Source: Zoogloea sp. (GTDB lineage: Bacteria; Pseudomonadota; Gammaproteobacteria; Burkholderiales; Rhodocyclaceae). From it: a stretch of 45,905 nt of DNA. The notes under the pieces are model-generated. The model searched no databases, was not told where the DNA came from, and worked only from the letters and a program-made list of their open reading frames with translations. Each line of letters begins with the position of its first letter. Position 1 is the stretch's first letter. Of the stretch, positions 16,194 through 24,486 are shown one piece after another. The stretch covers positions 1 through 45,905 of the forward strand of contig NZ_JAQUVG010000015.1 of the NCBI RefSeq assembly GCF_028693495.1, in the 5' to 3' direction. Position numbers and translations under genes: made by a program.

Positions 16194-18317
16194 TTACCAG
16201 GTGTAGCGGGCGCTGACGCCGGCCATCCAGTTCCGTCCCGGTGCCGGCTCGTAGTAACGGCCATTGGTGTCGCCCACCACCACCGAGCCCAGGTAGTCCC
16301 GGTCGAAGAGGTTATCCAGTCGGGCAAACTCGGTGAAGCGCCAGGCGCCCATCTGCTGTTGGGCGGTCAGGCGCAGGTTGGCCACGAAGTAGGCGGGGGC
16401 GGCCCGTTGCAGGTTGGTGTCTTCCACGTACATCCGGCTGCGGTAGACGCCTTCCACCGTGGCGGTGACGGCCGGGGTGATCTTCCAGGCCAGGTCGCCG
16501 AAGACCGTGGTGCGGGGAATGCCTGGCATCAGCTTGCCGGCGGAGACCAGGGTGTTGGCATTGCCGGTGCGGAAGTCCTCATCGTAGATGGCCCGCAGGT
16601 GGGAAACCGCCAGGCGGCTGGTGAGGTTCTGGCGCCAGGCAGTGTCGAAGGAGGCTTCCACCCCTTGGCGCAGGGTCTTCCCGGCGTTCTTGTAGCTGGT
16701 GCGACCGCCGCTGGAGGCGTCCACCACCAGCTCGTCTTCCGTGGTGATCTGGAAGGCGGCCACATTCAGGCGGCTGCTGTGGCCGATGAAGGCCTTGGCA
16801 CCCACCTCGTAGTGGGTGCTCCTGGAGGGGTTTAGCCCGAAGTTGAATGCACCGGCGGTGCCCGAGTAGAACATCTCGTTGAGGGTGGGGGTCTCGAAGC
16901 CCCGTCCGGCGCTGGCGTACAGGTTGACCGCCGGGTTGAGCTTGTAGACCACGCCCAGCACTGGCGTCGTCTTGCGATAGTCCCGGCGGCCGCTGTCGTC
17001 GCCATTTACCCCGACGATGTACTGGTCATCCACCTTGAATTTGACCTGGCTGTGGCGGACGCCGGCGGTGAAGGCCCAGGCGCCCCGGGCCCATTCGGCC
17101 TGCAGGTAGGGGTCGAGGCTCTCGACGCTGTCGGTTTCGTTGCGGCGCAGGCGTCCCTTGACGCCCAGGCGGCTGCCCACGAAGTTCTCATATCCCCGGC
17201 GCTGGTCGGTGCTGCTGTCCAGGTCCACGCCCACCGTGGTGGTCAGGCGGCCGCCGGCCAGGTCGTTTACGGCAATGTAGCGGGCGCCGAAGCCGTAGAA
17301 ATTCCGGTCGAAGTCGATGATCCCGCCCGAGTGGCGGGGGTTGCCCTGGACGCTGGCCGGGATCGACTGGAACTGGATCACGCTGCGCTGTCCGCTGTAG
17401 GCGGAGAGCTGGATCAGATCCCGGCCCAGCTTGCGCTCGTAGGCCACGCCCGCCTGCAGATGATCGATGCTCTTGCGGGTGTTGTAGCTGAGGGCGGCGC
17501 TGTCCACGGCCCGGGGGTTGGCCTTGTAGCCTGCCCACGACAGGCCCAGGGGATCCTGGGTGTCATGCTGCCACATCCCGTTCATCACGAAGGTCAGCTT
17601 GCTGTCCTCATCGGGCTTGCCGGTGAGCTTGAGGAAGGCCTGGTCGCGGGTGGCCGCCGAGTGGTCCCGATAGCCGTTGGTGTCAAAGCGGGAGGCATTG
17701 AACACGTAGCCGAGGGCGCCGGCCGTGCCGCTGGCCCCCAGGTCGGCCTTGGTGGTGCCGTAGCTGCCAGCGGCAAAGCCGCCTTCCACGCTGGGGCGCT
17801 CGGAGGGTGCGCGGGTGAACAGCTGGATCACGCCGCCGGAGTGATTGCCGTACACCGCCGAATAGGGGCCCCGCAGGATTTCCATTCGCTCGGCCACGTC
17901 CAGGTTGAAGGTCGCGGCCTGTCCCTGGCCGTCCGGCATGCTGGCGGGGATGCCATCGGCGATCAGCTTCACGCCGCGGACACCAAAGGCGGAGCGGGCG
18001 CCGAAGCCGCGGGTGGAGATCTGCAGGTCCTGGGCGTAGTTCTGGCGGTTGTTGGCCACCACCCCCGGCACGGCGATGAGGGCTTCGGAGGCATTCACGC
18101 GGGGCTGGCCGGCGGTGATCTGCTCCCGCTCCAGCACGTCGATGGCGGCGGGCATGTCGAAGCTGGCGGCTTCGGCACGGCTGCCGGTGACGACCACCGG
18201 ATTGAGGGTCAGGGGCGGGGCATCGGCAGCCCAGGTCAGCGGGGCGCTGCCCAGGAGGGCAAGGAAGGCTGCGTGCAGGGCGGTATCCAGGGGGTGTGGC
18301 GTAAAGCGGGGGGGCAT
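16194..18317 (-). CDS. TonB-dependent outer membrane receptor
   Basis: A 707-residue receptor. A signal peptide ends near TWAADAPP, then TonB box-like LNPVVVTGSR, a plug (LIADGIPASMPDGQG, MEILRGPYSAVYGNHSGG) and a 22-strand-type barrel ending ARYTW with a terminal aromatic. The start is the ATG at 18317 with GGAG nine bases before it; an in-frame TTG just upstream lies within that ribosome site. The ligand cannot be told from sequence; ferric siderophores or copper are possibilities. It is divergent from nnrS, with a 14-bp perfect palindrome (18407-18420) in the gap. Confidence 0.92.
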   Translation of the reverse strand: MPPRFTPHPLDTALHAAFLALLGSAPLTWAADAPPLTLNPVVVTGSRAEAASFDMPAAIDVLEREQITAGQPRVNASEALIAVPGVVANNRQNYAQDLQISTRGFGARSAFGVRGVKLIADGIPASMPDGQGQAATFNLDVAERMEILRGPYSAVYGNHSGGVIQLFTRAPSERPSVEGGFAAGSYGTTKADLGASGTAGALGYVFNASRFDTNGYRDHSAATRDQAFLKLTGKPDEDSKLTFVMNGMWQHDTQDPLGLSWAGYKANPRAVDSAALSYNTRKSIDHLQAGVAYERKLGRDLIQLSAYSGQRSVIQFQSIPASVQGNPRHSGGIIDFDRNFYGFGARYIAVNDLAGGRLTTTVGVDLDSSTDQRRGYENFVGSRLGVKGRLRRNETDSVESLDPYLQAEWARGAWAFTAGVRHSQVKFKVDDQYIVGVNGDDSGRRDYRKTTPVLGVVYKLNPAVNLYASAGRGFETPTLNEMFYSGTAGAFNFGLNPSRSTHYEVGAKAFIGHSSRLNVAAFQITTEDELVVDASSGGRTSYKNAGKTLRQGVEASFDTAWRQNLTSRLAVSHLRAIYDEDFRTGNANTLVSAGKLMPGIPRTTVFGDLAWKITPAVTATVEGVYRSRMYVEDTNLQRAAPAYFVANLRLTAQQQMGAWRFTEFARLDNLFDRDYLGSVVVGDTNGRYYEPAPGRNWMAGVSARYTW

Positions 18318-18406
18318 GGATCCTGTCTCCAAATATTCTTGTCAAGGCCCGGAAGATGGCCGGAGTGCCCGGATTCTAGGGCCAGCGGGCCGACAAGCGC
18401 CTCAAG

Positions 18407-18420
18407 AAAATCATGATTTT
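18407..18420. promoter_or_regulatory. Perfect 14-bp palindrome between TonB receptor gene and nnrS
   Basis: AAAATCATGATTTT is self-complementary over its whole length in the 201-base divergent gap. It is a candidate operator; no particular regulator is recognised. Confidence 0.45.
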
Positions 18421-18435
18421 GATCTGGTGGGCTAC

Positions 18436-18449
18436 CTGTCCCGGGTCAA
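18436..18449. promoter_or_regulatory. FNR/Dnr-like site upstream of nnrS
   Basis: CTGTC-CCGG-GTCAA matches TTGAC-N4-GTCAA at 8 of 10 positions and lies 70 bases before the nnrS ATG, 16 bases after the palindrome. Consistent with oxygen or NO control, not proven. Confidence 0.4.
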
Positions 18450-18518
18450 GGCCTCGAAGAGAGGGCCAGGCTAGCATGGACCTCCACACTGAACGACATT
18501 CCCTTTTCCGGACTCCAG

Positions 18519-19682
18519 ATGAAGATCGCTTCCCATCCCCTCTGGCTCGTGGGCTTTCGCCCGTTCTTCCTGCTGGCCTGTCTGGCGGGTGTCGGTCTTC
18601 CCGTGGCCTGGGCCCTGATGTTCTCCGGTGCGCTGTCGGCGCCTCCCGGGAGGCTCTCTCCCACCCAATGGCACGCCCACGAGATGTTCTTCGGTTTCGG
18701 TTGGGCGGTGATGGGGGGCTTTCTGCTGACGGCCACCAAAAACTGGGTGTCCGTCCGGGGATATCACGGGAGCGCGCTGATGGCCCTGGTGCTGGCCTGG
18801 TGTTTTGAGCGGCTGGGCATGAGTTGGGGCGGCGGCTGGCCGGCTTATCTGTTCTGGCTGTCTGCGGTGAGCTTCAGCGCTGCCATCGTGGGCATGCTGC
18901 TGATCACCCTGCTGCGGCATCGGGATCAGGACAGCTTCCAGCGGGACAATGTTTTTTTCCTGGTCGCCTTGCCCGCCTTTCTGGTGGCCAAGATGCTGGT
19001 GCTGAGCCCGGTTCATTTTGAGGCGGGCGTCGCCATGACCCTCGGACTGTTCCGCCTGGCCTTCCTGGTGATGATGGAGCGGACCCTGAGCCAGTTCATG
19101 AAGGGCGTCTTCCAGGTGGACCTGCTGCGGGACTGGCGGCTGGATCTCCCGATCAAGGGGCTGGCCCTGGTGCTGGTACTTGTGGCCTGGCTGCCGGATG
19201 GCCTGGCCGCCGTGCTGTATGCGGCCCTTGCCACCCTCCTGCTGTTCCGCTTCCTGTTCTGGTCGCCCTTCCGGGCCTTCGGGCGTATCGAACTGGCAGT
19301 GATGTATCTGGGCTACCTGGCCCTTGTGTGTCAGCTCTTGCTGGAAGTCCTGGCGCGGGTGATGCCGGTTGCCTGGATGGGAAGTGTGTCGGTGCATGTG
19401 TTTGCCTTCGGCGTGATGGGGCTGGTGATCCCGCCCATGCTGGTGCGGATTTCCAAGGGCCACACCGGGCGCAAGGTGGTCTTCGATACGGGCGACAAGA
19501 TGCTGATCTGGATCATGCTGTTGGCGTTTTTCGTGAGGATCGTGCTGCCCCAGTTATTTCCCGATGCCTACCCCCATTGGATTCATCTGGCTGCGGGGGG
19601 CTGGTCGCTGTGCTTCCTGATCCTTGGTGGGCGCATGCTGCCCCGGCTGATGGCACCACGGGTGGATGGCAAGGTCCATTAG
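18519..19682 (+). CDS. nnrS: NnrS family haem/copper membrane protein
   Basis: A 387-residue protein with about twelve membrane helices. NnrS hallmarks are visible: HPLWLVGFRPFFLLA at the N-terminus, WHAHEMFFGFGWAVMGGFLLTA with His52 and His54, and VHVFAFGVMGLVIPPMLVRI near residue 300. NnrS proteins bind haem and copper and protect cells against nitrosative stress; they are typically under NnrR/FNR control. An FNR-like site lies upstream. It is followed by an FmdE-like gene after 113 bases and is divergent from a TonB receptor gene. Confidence 0.93.
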   Translation: MKIASHPLWLVGFRPFFLLACLAGVGLPVAWALMFSGALSAPPGRLSPTQWHAHEMFFGFGWAVMGGFLLTATKNWVSVRGYHGSALMALVLAWCFERLGMSWGGGWPAYLFWLSAVSFSAAIVGMLLITLLRHRDQDSFQRDNVFFLVALPAFLVAKMLVLSPVHFEAGVAMTLGLFRLAFLVMMERTLSQFMKGVFQVDLLRDWRLDLPIKGLALVLVLVAWLPDGLAAVLYAALATLLLFRFLFWSPFRAFGRIELAVMYLGYLALVCQLLLEVLARVMPVAWMGSVSVHVFAFGVMGLVIPPMLVRISKGHTGRKVVFDTGDKMLIWIMLLAFFVRIVLPQLFPDAYPHWIHLAAGGWSLCFLILGGRMLPRLMAPRVDGKVH

Positions 19683-19710
19683 CGACATGTTTGCCGGGAT
19701 TGTCTTTTGC

Positions 19711-19724
19711 ATATCCTGGATCAA
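19711..19724. promoter_or_regulatory. FNR/Dnr-like half-site before the FmdE-like gene
   Basis: ATATC-CTGG-ATCAA has one perfect ATCAA half and a poor other half, 72 bases before the GTG at 19796. It shares GG(A/G)TCAAGG with the sites before nnrS and the DUF2249 gene. Confidence 0.25.
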
Positions 19725-19795
19725 GGTTGCCTGAACAAAGGAGGGGTAGGGTGGGTCACCGTCGGCTAAGTGCCTTCCTCCCGCTGGAGTCCCTC

Positions 19796-20425
19796 GTGAA
19801 ATCCCCTCCTTTTTTTGATGATGTACCCGTCCTTCGGGTCCGGGACCCCCTAGCCGACTTGCTTGGTGCTGCTGAGGAGGGAGGAATCGAATACCGTTAC
19901 CGGGATGCGGTCCGTCTGGCTGGGCATTCCTGCCCTACGGTTGCTGGCGCCTACCGCCTGACTGCTCTGGCGCTCCAGGCCCTTTATCCGCATGAGCTGC
20001 CGCAGCGTGGCGGCGTGGAAGCAAGTTTCCGGGATGGCCAGGCCGATGGCACGACAGGTGTGGTGGCCAGTGTGGTGAGCTTGCTGACAGGGGCTGCGGG
20101 CGAAGGTGGCTTTCAGGGGCTGGCGGGTCAGTTTGGCCGCCGGGGGCTGCTGACCTTTTCCGCCGATCAGCCCCTGGACCTTCGTTTCCGTCGTCGGGAT
20201 TCAGGGCGGGCGGTGGATGCGATGGCGGATCTGCGCAGGGTTCCTGCCAGCCCGGAGGTGATGCCCCTGCTCAAGCTTTGTCTGGCCGGTGAGGCGGGCC
20301 CCGAGGAGCGGCTGCGGTTTCAGGCCCTGTGGCAGGATCGGGTGCGCCGCATCCTGCTCGAGCATGGGGACGATCCGGCAGTTTTCATAATCCGTCACGT
20401 CCATCCGCATGGGGAGGTTGCATGA
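19796..20425 (+). CDS. FmdE-like domain protein
   Basis: A 209-residue cytoplasmic protein. The stretch AGHSCPTVAGAYRLTALALQ and later GVVASVVSLLTG resemble the FmdE (formylmethanofuran dehydrogenase subunit E-like) fold with its conserved His/Cys. Bacterial members next to nnrS genes have no established function. I chose the GTG at 19796 with GGAG six bases before it; the frame is open much further upstream but lies over nnrS. It overlaps the next gene by four bases (ATGA), so the two are translationally coupled. Confidence 0.72.
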   Translation: MKSPPFFDDVPVLRVRDPLADLLGAAEEGGIEYRYRDAVRLAGHSCPTVAGAYRLTALALQALYPHELPQRGGVEASFRDGQADGTTGVVASVVSLLTGAAGEGGFQGLAGQFGRRGLLTFSADQPLDLRFRRRDSGRAVDAMADLRRVPASPEVMPLLKLCLAGEAGPEERLRFQALWQDRVRRILLEHGDDPAVFIIRHVHPHGEVA

Positions 20426-20970
20426 GCCGAAAGCCCGTTGATCCGGCGGTCTACCTGACCGGTTACGCTTCTCCTCCTTGCTATGCCACGGATTTTCCAG
20501 GCCACTTTGGTGAGAAGACGCCACCAGTGACGCCGCCGGATGTATTGATTGACCTTCTGAATGCTCTGCTGGAGGCGGAGCGGGCTGGTGCGAAGGTCCT
20601 GGCGATCCTGCGGGACACCATCGATCCTCGCTTGCCGGTGTTTCCATTGCTGGCTCGGCTCCAGACCGACGAAGGCCGGAACGCGGTGATTCTCTACAAG
20701 ACCATTCATCGCCTCGGTGGCGTGGCATCCCACGAGACGGGCGCTTTCGTCGCCAAGACCATCGCCATAGATGGGCTGCTTCCCCGCCTGGCCTTCATTA
20801 ACAGGGGGCAGGCCTGGGTTGTACGCAAGATTGATGAGGCACTGGGGCTTGTCGAGGATGAGGCGACCCGGCAGATGCTCCAGGACATGCGCCAGAGCCA
20901 CGAGGACAACATCGCCGCCTGCGCTGTTCTGCTCGGGCAGCTCGCAGGTGAGCGTCATGGCGCCCCTTGA
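20422..20970 (+). CDS. DUF6306-like helical protein
   Basis: A 182-residue protein, mostly helical after residue 35. Regularly spaced acidic residues and histidines (LNALLEAERAGAKVL, DEGRNAVILYKTIH, RQSHEDNIAACAVLL) resemble a ferritin-like four-helix bundle, and the N-terminal YLTGYASPPCYATDF is typical of the DUF6306 group. Metal binding is plausible but unproven. The ATG lies in an ATGA overlap with the FmdE-like gene, preceded by GGGGAGG. With nnrS it forms a probable three-gene unit. Confidence 0.65.
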   Translation: MSRKPVDPAVYLTGYASPPCYATDFPGHFGEKTPPVTPPDVLIDLLNALLEAERAGAKVLAILRDTIDPRLPVFPLLARLQTDEGRNAVILYKTIHRLGGVASHETGAFVAKTIAIDGLLPRLAFINRGQAWVVRKIDEALGLVEDEATRQMLQDMRQSHEDNIAACAVLLGQLAGERHGAP

Positions 20971-21067
20971 GTCTCACCTTGAATGAATTGGTCCGGGCCG
21001 TCGGGGGCTGTTCAGAGTACCGCAATGCAGGAGGGAGGAGAGGCTTTATGACGGGCATGAAAAACCA

Positions 21068-21096
21068 TCGACGGCGTCAAAATGCCTTGCTATTGT
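21068..21096 (+). promoter_or_regulatory. Possible promoter of the RRM protein gene
   Basis: TCGACG (21068-21073), a 17-base spacer and TATTGT (21091-21096), each matching consensus at 4 of 6. It gives a leader of about 45 bases. Confidence 0.3.
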
Positions 21097-21147
21097 GTGG
21101 GTGCGCGGACTGCCTTCAGGGCCGCCTTACTTCATGGAGCGCGTCAA

Positions 21148-21513
21148 GTGGGTACTAAGCTTTATGTGGGCAATCTGCCCTATAGTGTGGACAAGGATCG
21201 TCTGGAACAGATTTTCGGCGAATTCGGCACCGTGGCTTCCGCCCAGGTGATCATGGATCGCGAGACCGGTCGCTCCAAGGGGTTCGGTTTTGTCGAAATG
21301 GGCTCCGACCAGGGTGCCCAGGACGCCATCGCAGCCCTTAACGGAAAATCCTTCGAAGGCCGTAGCATGACCGTCAACGAAGCGCGACCGCAGGAGCCCC
21401 GCAGTGGCTTTGGTGGCCCTCGACGGGGGCCGGGTGGTGGCTCTGGTGGCGGAGGACGTCGTGGCCCGGGTGGTGGGTCCGGCGGCGGTTTTGGGGGCGG
21501 CGGACGCTACTGA
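21148..21513 (+). CDS. Glycine-rich RNA-binding protein (RRM)
   Basis: A 121-residue protein with one RNA recognition motif: RNP2 LYVGNL (5-10) and RNP1 KGFGFVEM (44-51). Residues 85-121 are almost all Gly, Arg, Ser and Pro, ending GGGRY. Such small RRM proteins are common in cyanobacteria and many proteobacteria and are linked to cold or stress adaptation; targets are unknown. The start is a GTG at 21148 with GGAG nine bases before it; the upstream frame extension does not look like protein. The gene stands alone between the nnrS cluster and recJ. Confidence 0.92.
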   Translation: MGTKLYVGNLPYSVDKDRLEQIFGEFGTVASAQVIMDRETGRSKGFGFVEMGSDQGAQDAIAALNGKSFEGRSMTVNEARPQEPRSGFGGPRRGPGGGSGGGGRRGPGGGSGGGFGGGGRY

Positions 21514-21575
21514 CCATCCTGCCCGCGTGTCCGCGTGTCCGCGGTGACAGGTCGGACGCTTGCCAAGCTTGAATG

Positions 21576-21616
21576 AATCCTCATTTTCCTGCTGTTGCTG
21601 CGGGTGAATGAGGATT
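21576..21616. repeat. Inverted repeat between RRM gene and recJ
   Basis: AATCCTCATT (21576-21585) and AATGAGGATT (21607-21616) form a perfect 10-bp stem with a 21-base loop, followed by TTCCCTTTTCC. It lies between convergent genes and may terminate the RRM transcript. Confidence 0.5.
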
Positions 21617-21670
21617 TCCCTTTTCCGGGAGCCGCTTTAGGCTGGTTGATGTACTTGACGCCCAGATTTC

Positions 21671-23362
21671 TCAGGCGTTTTCAAAGTGCTCGAGCATCAA
21701 CTGGATGCTCGAGACGCCATTGTATTCATTCACGGACAAACGGAAGGCTGCGTGGATCGCCGGCCCTGCCGGGTCGGCCCGGTTGAACTGGATGGCGTCG
21801 ATCCGGGTGTTGCCTTTTCTCAGTTGCAGCTTGAGGTGCTTGTCCTTCAGCACTCGCTGGTTTTCCACCTGGAACACGTCGTCGAAGATTGGCGCAGAGA
21901 AGCCCTGTCCCCAGATCTCCTGCTCCAGCAGGCGGGCGGTCGCCAGGTTGTACAGGCTGTCCTCCAGGGGGCCGTCGGTATCGAGCCGGCGGGTCAGGTC
22001 GGCAGGATCAATCAGGCTGCTCACTACTTCCTCGAACAGGGTCTGGAAGCGGGCTAACTGGTTTTCCTCAATGGTCAGGCCTGCTGCCATGGCGTGGCCG
22101 CCAAATTTCAGGATCAGTCGGGGATCGTGCTTGGTGACGAGATCCAGGGCATCCCTCAGGTGGAGCCCCGGAATTGAGCGGCCAGAGCCTTTGAGCTGCC
22201 CTTCGTCGCCGCGGGCAAAGACGATGGTCGGACGGTGGAATTTTTCCTTGATCCGCCCGGCCAGGATGCCGATCACGCCCTGATGCCAGCCAGGTTCGAA
22301 CAGCACCAGGCTGGCTCGGGTACCGGGGTCGATGGTGTCCAGTTTGGCCAGTGCTTCTTCCCGCATGCCGGCTTCGATGGTCCGGCGTTCCCGGTTCAAC
22401 TTGTCGAGTTCCTGGGCGATATTTAGTGCGCGTCCCATGTCATCCGTGATCAGGCACTCGATACCCAGGGACATGTCGGCCAGACGACCGGCTGCATTGA
22501 GACGGGGGCCGAGGGCGAAGCCCATGTCGAAGGTCGTGGCCCGGGCAGGATCCCGCCCGGCCGCGGCAAACAGGGCGCGTACCCCTGGCTGCATCCGGTC
22601 GGCGCGCATGCGCTGAAGTCCCTGGGCGACCAGGATGCGGTTGTTGTGATCGAGTTTGACTACGTCGGCCACCGTGCCCAGGGCGACCAGGTCGAGCAGT
22701 TCCGCCAGGTTCGGCTCTTTCTTGTCCTGAAAGGCGCCCCGGTTGCGCAGCTCTGCACGCAGGGCCAGCATGGTGTAGAACATCACCCCGACGCCGGCCA
22801 GGGCCTTGCTGGGGAAGGGGCATCCGGGCTGGTTGGGGTTCACGATCACGTCTGCGTCCGGCAGGGTTTCAGCCGGGAGGTGGTGGTCGGTGATCACGGT
22901 CGCCATGCCGTGCTCCCGGGCTGCGGCCACGCCTTCGATGCTGGCAATCCCGTTGTCCACGGTGATCAGCAGGTCCGGTTCACTGCGGGCGGCAAGCGCC
23001 ACGATGGCGGGGGTCAGCCCGTAGCCGTACTCGAAGCGGTTCGGGACAAGGTAGCCCACGTCTGCCCCGAAGGCCCGCAGGGCGCGTACGCCGACTGCGC
23101 AGGCGGTGGCGCCGTCACAATCGTAGTCGGCGACGATGATCATGCGGGCACCTGCCTCGATGGCATCGGCCAGCAGCTCGGCTGCCTCCTGGACACCCTT
23201 GAGCTGGCCAGGGGGCATCAGGGCCTTGAGACCGTACTCCAGTTCGCCCTGGCTCTCGATCCCCCGGGCGGCGTAGAGCCGGGCCAGCAGCGGATGTGTG
23301 CCGGCCTCCAGAAGACGGGTTACGGAACGGCTGGGGATGGCGCGGGGAAGGATGCGGGTCAT
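21671..23362 (-). CDS. recJ: Single-stranded-DNA-specific exonuclease RecJ
   Basis: RecJ degrades single-stranded DNA 5' to 3' in recombination and mismatch repair. The 563 residues carry the DHH phosphoesterase motifs: VADYDCDGATA (Asp79, Asp81, Asp83), TVDNGI and TDHH (159-161), then the DHHA1 region with GGHAMAAGLTI and a C-terminal OB-like domain. Length is normal. Its ATG overlaps the rpfE stop by four bases, so translation is coupled to rpfE. Confidence 0.97.
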   Translation of the reverse strand: MTRILPRAIPSRSVTRLLEAGTHPLLARLYAARGIESQGELEYGLKALMPPGQLKGVQEAAELLADAIEAGARMIIVADYDCDGATACAVGVRALRAFGADVGYLVPNRFEYGYGLTPAIVALAARSEPDLLITVDNGIASIEGVAAAREHGMATVITDHHLPAETLPDADVIVNPNQPGCPFPSKALAGVGVMFYTMLALRAELRNRGAFQDKKEPNLAELLDLVALGTVADVVKLDHNNRILVAQGLQRMRADRMQPGVRALFAAAGRDPARATTFDMGFALGPRLNAAGRLADMSLGIECLITDDMGRALNIAQELDKLNRERRTIEAGMREEALAKLDTIDPGTRASLVLFEPGWHQGVIGILAGRIKEKFHRPTIVFARGDEGQLKGSGRSIPGLHLRDALDLVTKHDPRLILKFGGHAMAAGLTIEENQLARFQTLFEEVVSSLIDPADLTRRLDTDGPLEDSLYNLATARLLEQEIWGQGFSAPIFDDVFQVENQRVLKDKHLKLQLRKGNTRIDAIQFNRADPAGPAIHAAFRLSVNEYNGVSSIQLMLEHFENA

Positions 23363-24387
23363 GACGGTGAGTCCAGAGAGGGAGCCGTGGCGAGCAGCGC
23401 ATCCAGACCTTGTGGCTTGCGCCAGAATTTCCAGAGTCCACGCTGTCCGATCTCGAGCTCCAGCAGGTGTCGATCACCGGGGACGGTGATCCTTAGGTGC
23501 TTGAGTTGTCCGGCCTTCAGGGCCTGCAGGAGGGGGGCGAACCAGTCCTTCTCCAGTGTTTCCAGGGCTGCGGTCCAGGCGTCCGGGGTCATGTGCAGCA
23601 GTGGGCGGTGGAGGGTGTCCACCACGGCCAGGGTGGTCTCCGGTGACGGCTGGAAGTGTTCTGCCGTGCCCGAGGCAATCCCCGCGTGGCGCGCCAGCCC
23701 CCGGGGGTAGGGCGCGTTGGCCAGTATCCGCTGGACAGGTGGCCGGGTCCTCAGGTCGGTTTCTCCCGCGCCCCATAGCCAGATCCCGTTGATGCGGCGC
23801 TGTCCGTTGGCTTCGCGTGCTTCATTGATCGGGTGGTTGTACAGCCAGACCTCGATCTCGTTGGAGAGCCGGGCCCAGCGGGGGCAGTCATCGCCTTCCG
23901 GGAGAAAGAGCTGGACAGGGCGGCCGTTCACGTCGGCGATGGGGTGGAAGCGTGGCACTGGCGCCTCGGCGACCCGGAGGTACCAGCGGTCGGGCGCAGG
24001 GGCTTCGAACTGGCCGATGTCGCCAAAGGTCTCGTTGAGGCCCGCCATCAGGGTGTCGGCTTCGACGCGGGTGATGGCCAGACCGCTGGCGTCCGCCAGC
24101 AGCAGCTTGTCCCGGGCGAAGTGGAGATGCACCGGGTCACAGCACAGCCAGTGCCCCGGCGCATCCGTCCCGTCCATTTCCCCCAGGCGCCGGAGGCGCG
24201 CATGGGGAATCGGGCCATGCATCCCGAAGCGGCGCGTGAGCAGGGCTTCGAGGGTGCATTGTTCATCCCAGCGGTGACTGGCGAAGCCCAGCAAGGTGCC
24301 GAGAGCGGGCAGCCCTGACCGGCTTGCCGGGTGGGGGCCTGGGCCGGTCGGCCAGTTCAGCCCGGGGAGGATCAGCTCGAAATGCAT
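23359..24387 (-). CDS. rpfE: RpfE-type protein (COG4255, phosphoglycerate-mutase-like)
   Basis: A 342-residue protein of the family found next to recJ in many beta- and gammaproteobacteria, including the Xanthomonas rpf cluster (recJ-rpfE). Members are often called cofactor-independent phosphoglycerate mutase-like or regulatory proteins; no activity is firmly known. Recognisable are MHFELILPGLNWP at the start and HWLCCDPVHLHFARDKL, WYLRVAEAP and RRINGIWLWGAGE. I chose the ATG at 24387; upstream codons read into the terminator hairpin. Stop and recJ start overlap by four bases. Confidence 0.85.
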   Translation of the reverse strand: MHFELILPGLNWPTGPGPHPASRSGLPALGTLLGFASHRWDEQCTLEALLTRRFGMHGPIPHARLRRLGEMDGTDAPGHWLCCDPVHLHFARDKLLLADASGLAITRVEADTLMAGLNETFGDIGQFEAPAPDRWYLRVAEAPVPRFHPIADVNGRPVQLFLPEGDDCPRWARLSNEIEVWLYNHPINEAREANGQRRINGIWLWGAGETDLRTRPPVQRILANAPYPRGLARHAGIASGTAEHFQPSPETTLAVVDTLHRPLLHMTPDAWTAALETLEKDWFAPLLQALKAGQLKHLRITVPGDRHLLELEIGQRGLWKFWRKPQGLDALLATAPSLDSPS

Positions 24388-24440
24388 GGTGTCGGGGATG
24401 GGGCTCAGGGGGGCCGGAAAGACAGGGGGTGAAGGATAAA

Positions 24441-24468
24441 AGAAAAAAGCCGGACCCGGGTCCGGCTT
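24441..24468 (-). terminator. Rho-independent terminator after the CsgG-like gene
   Basis: On the minus strand, a perfect 22-base palindrome (AAGCCGGAC-CCGG-GTCCGGCTT, 24468-24447) is followed by a T-run (TTTTCT). It lies 18 bases after the CsgG-like stop. Confidence 0.9.
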
Positions 24469-24486
24469 CATGGGAGCGGTGTGGTC

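Noticed and set aside
18333..18518. Cobalamin riboswitch before the second TonB receptor gene
   Set aside because: The leader is short and no B12-box-like sequence is visible.
20422..20970. True ferritin or hemerythrin
   Set aside because: Helical with some acidic and His residues, but no exact EXXH or hemerythrin spacing; kept as DUF6306-like.
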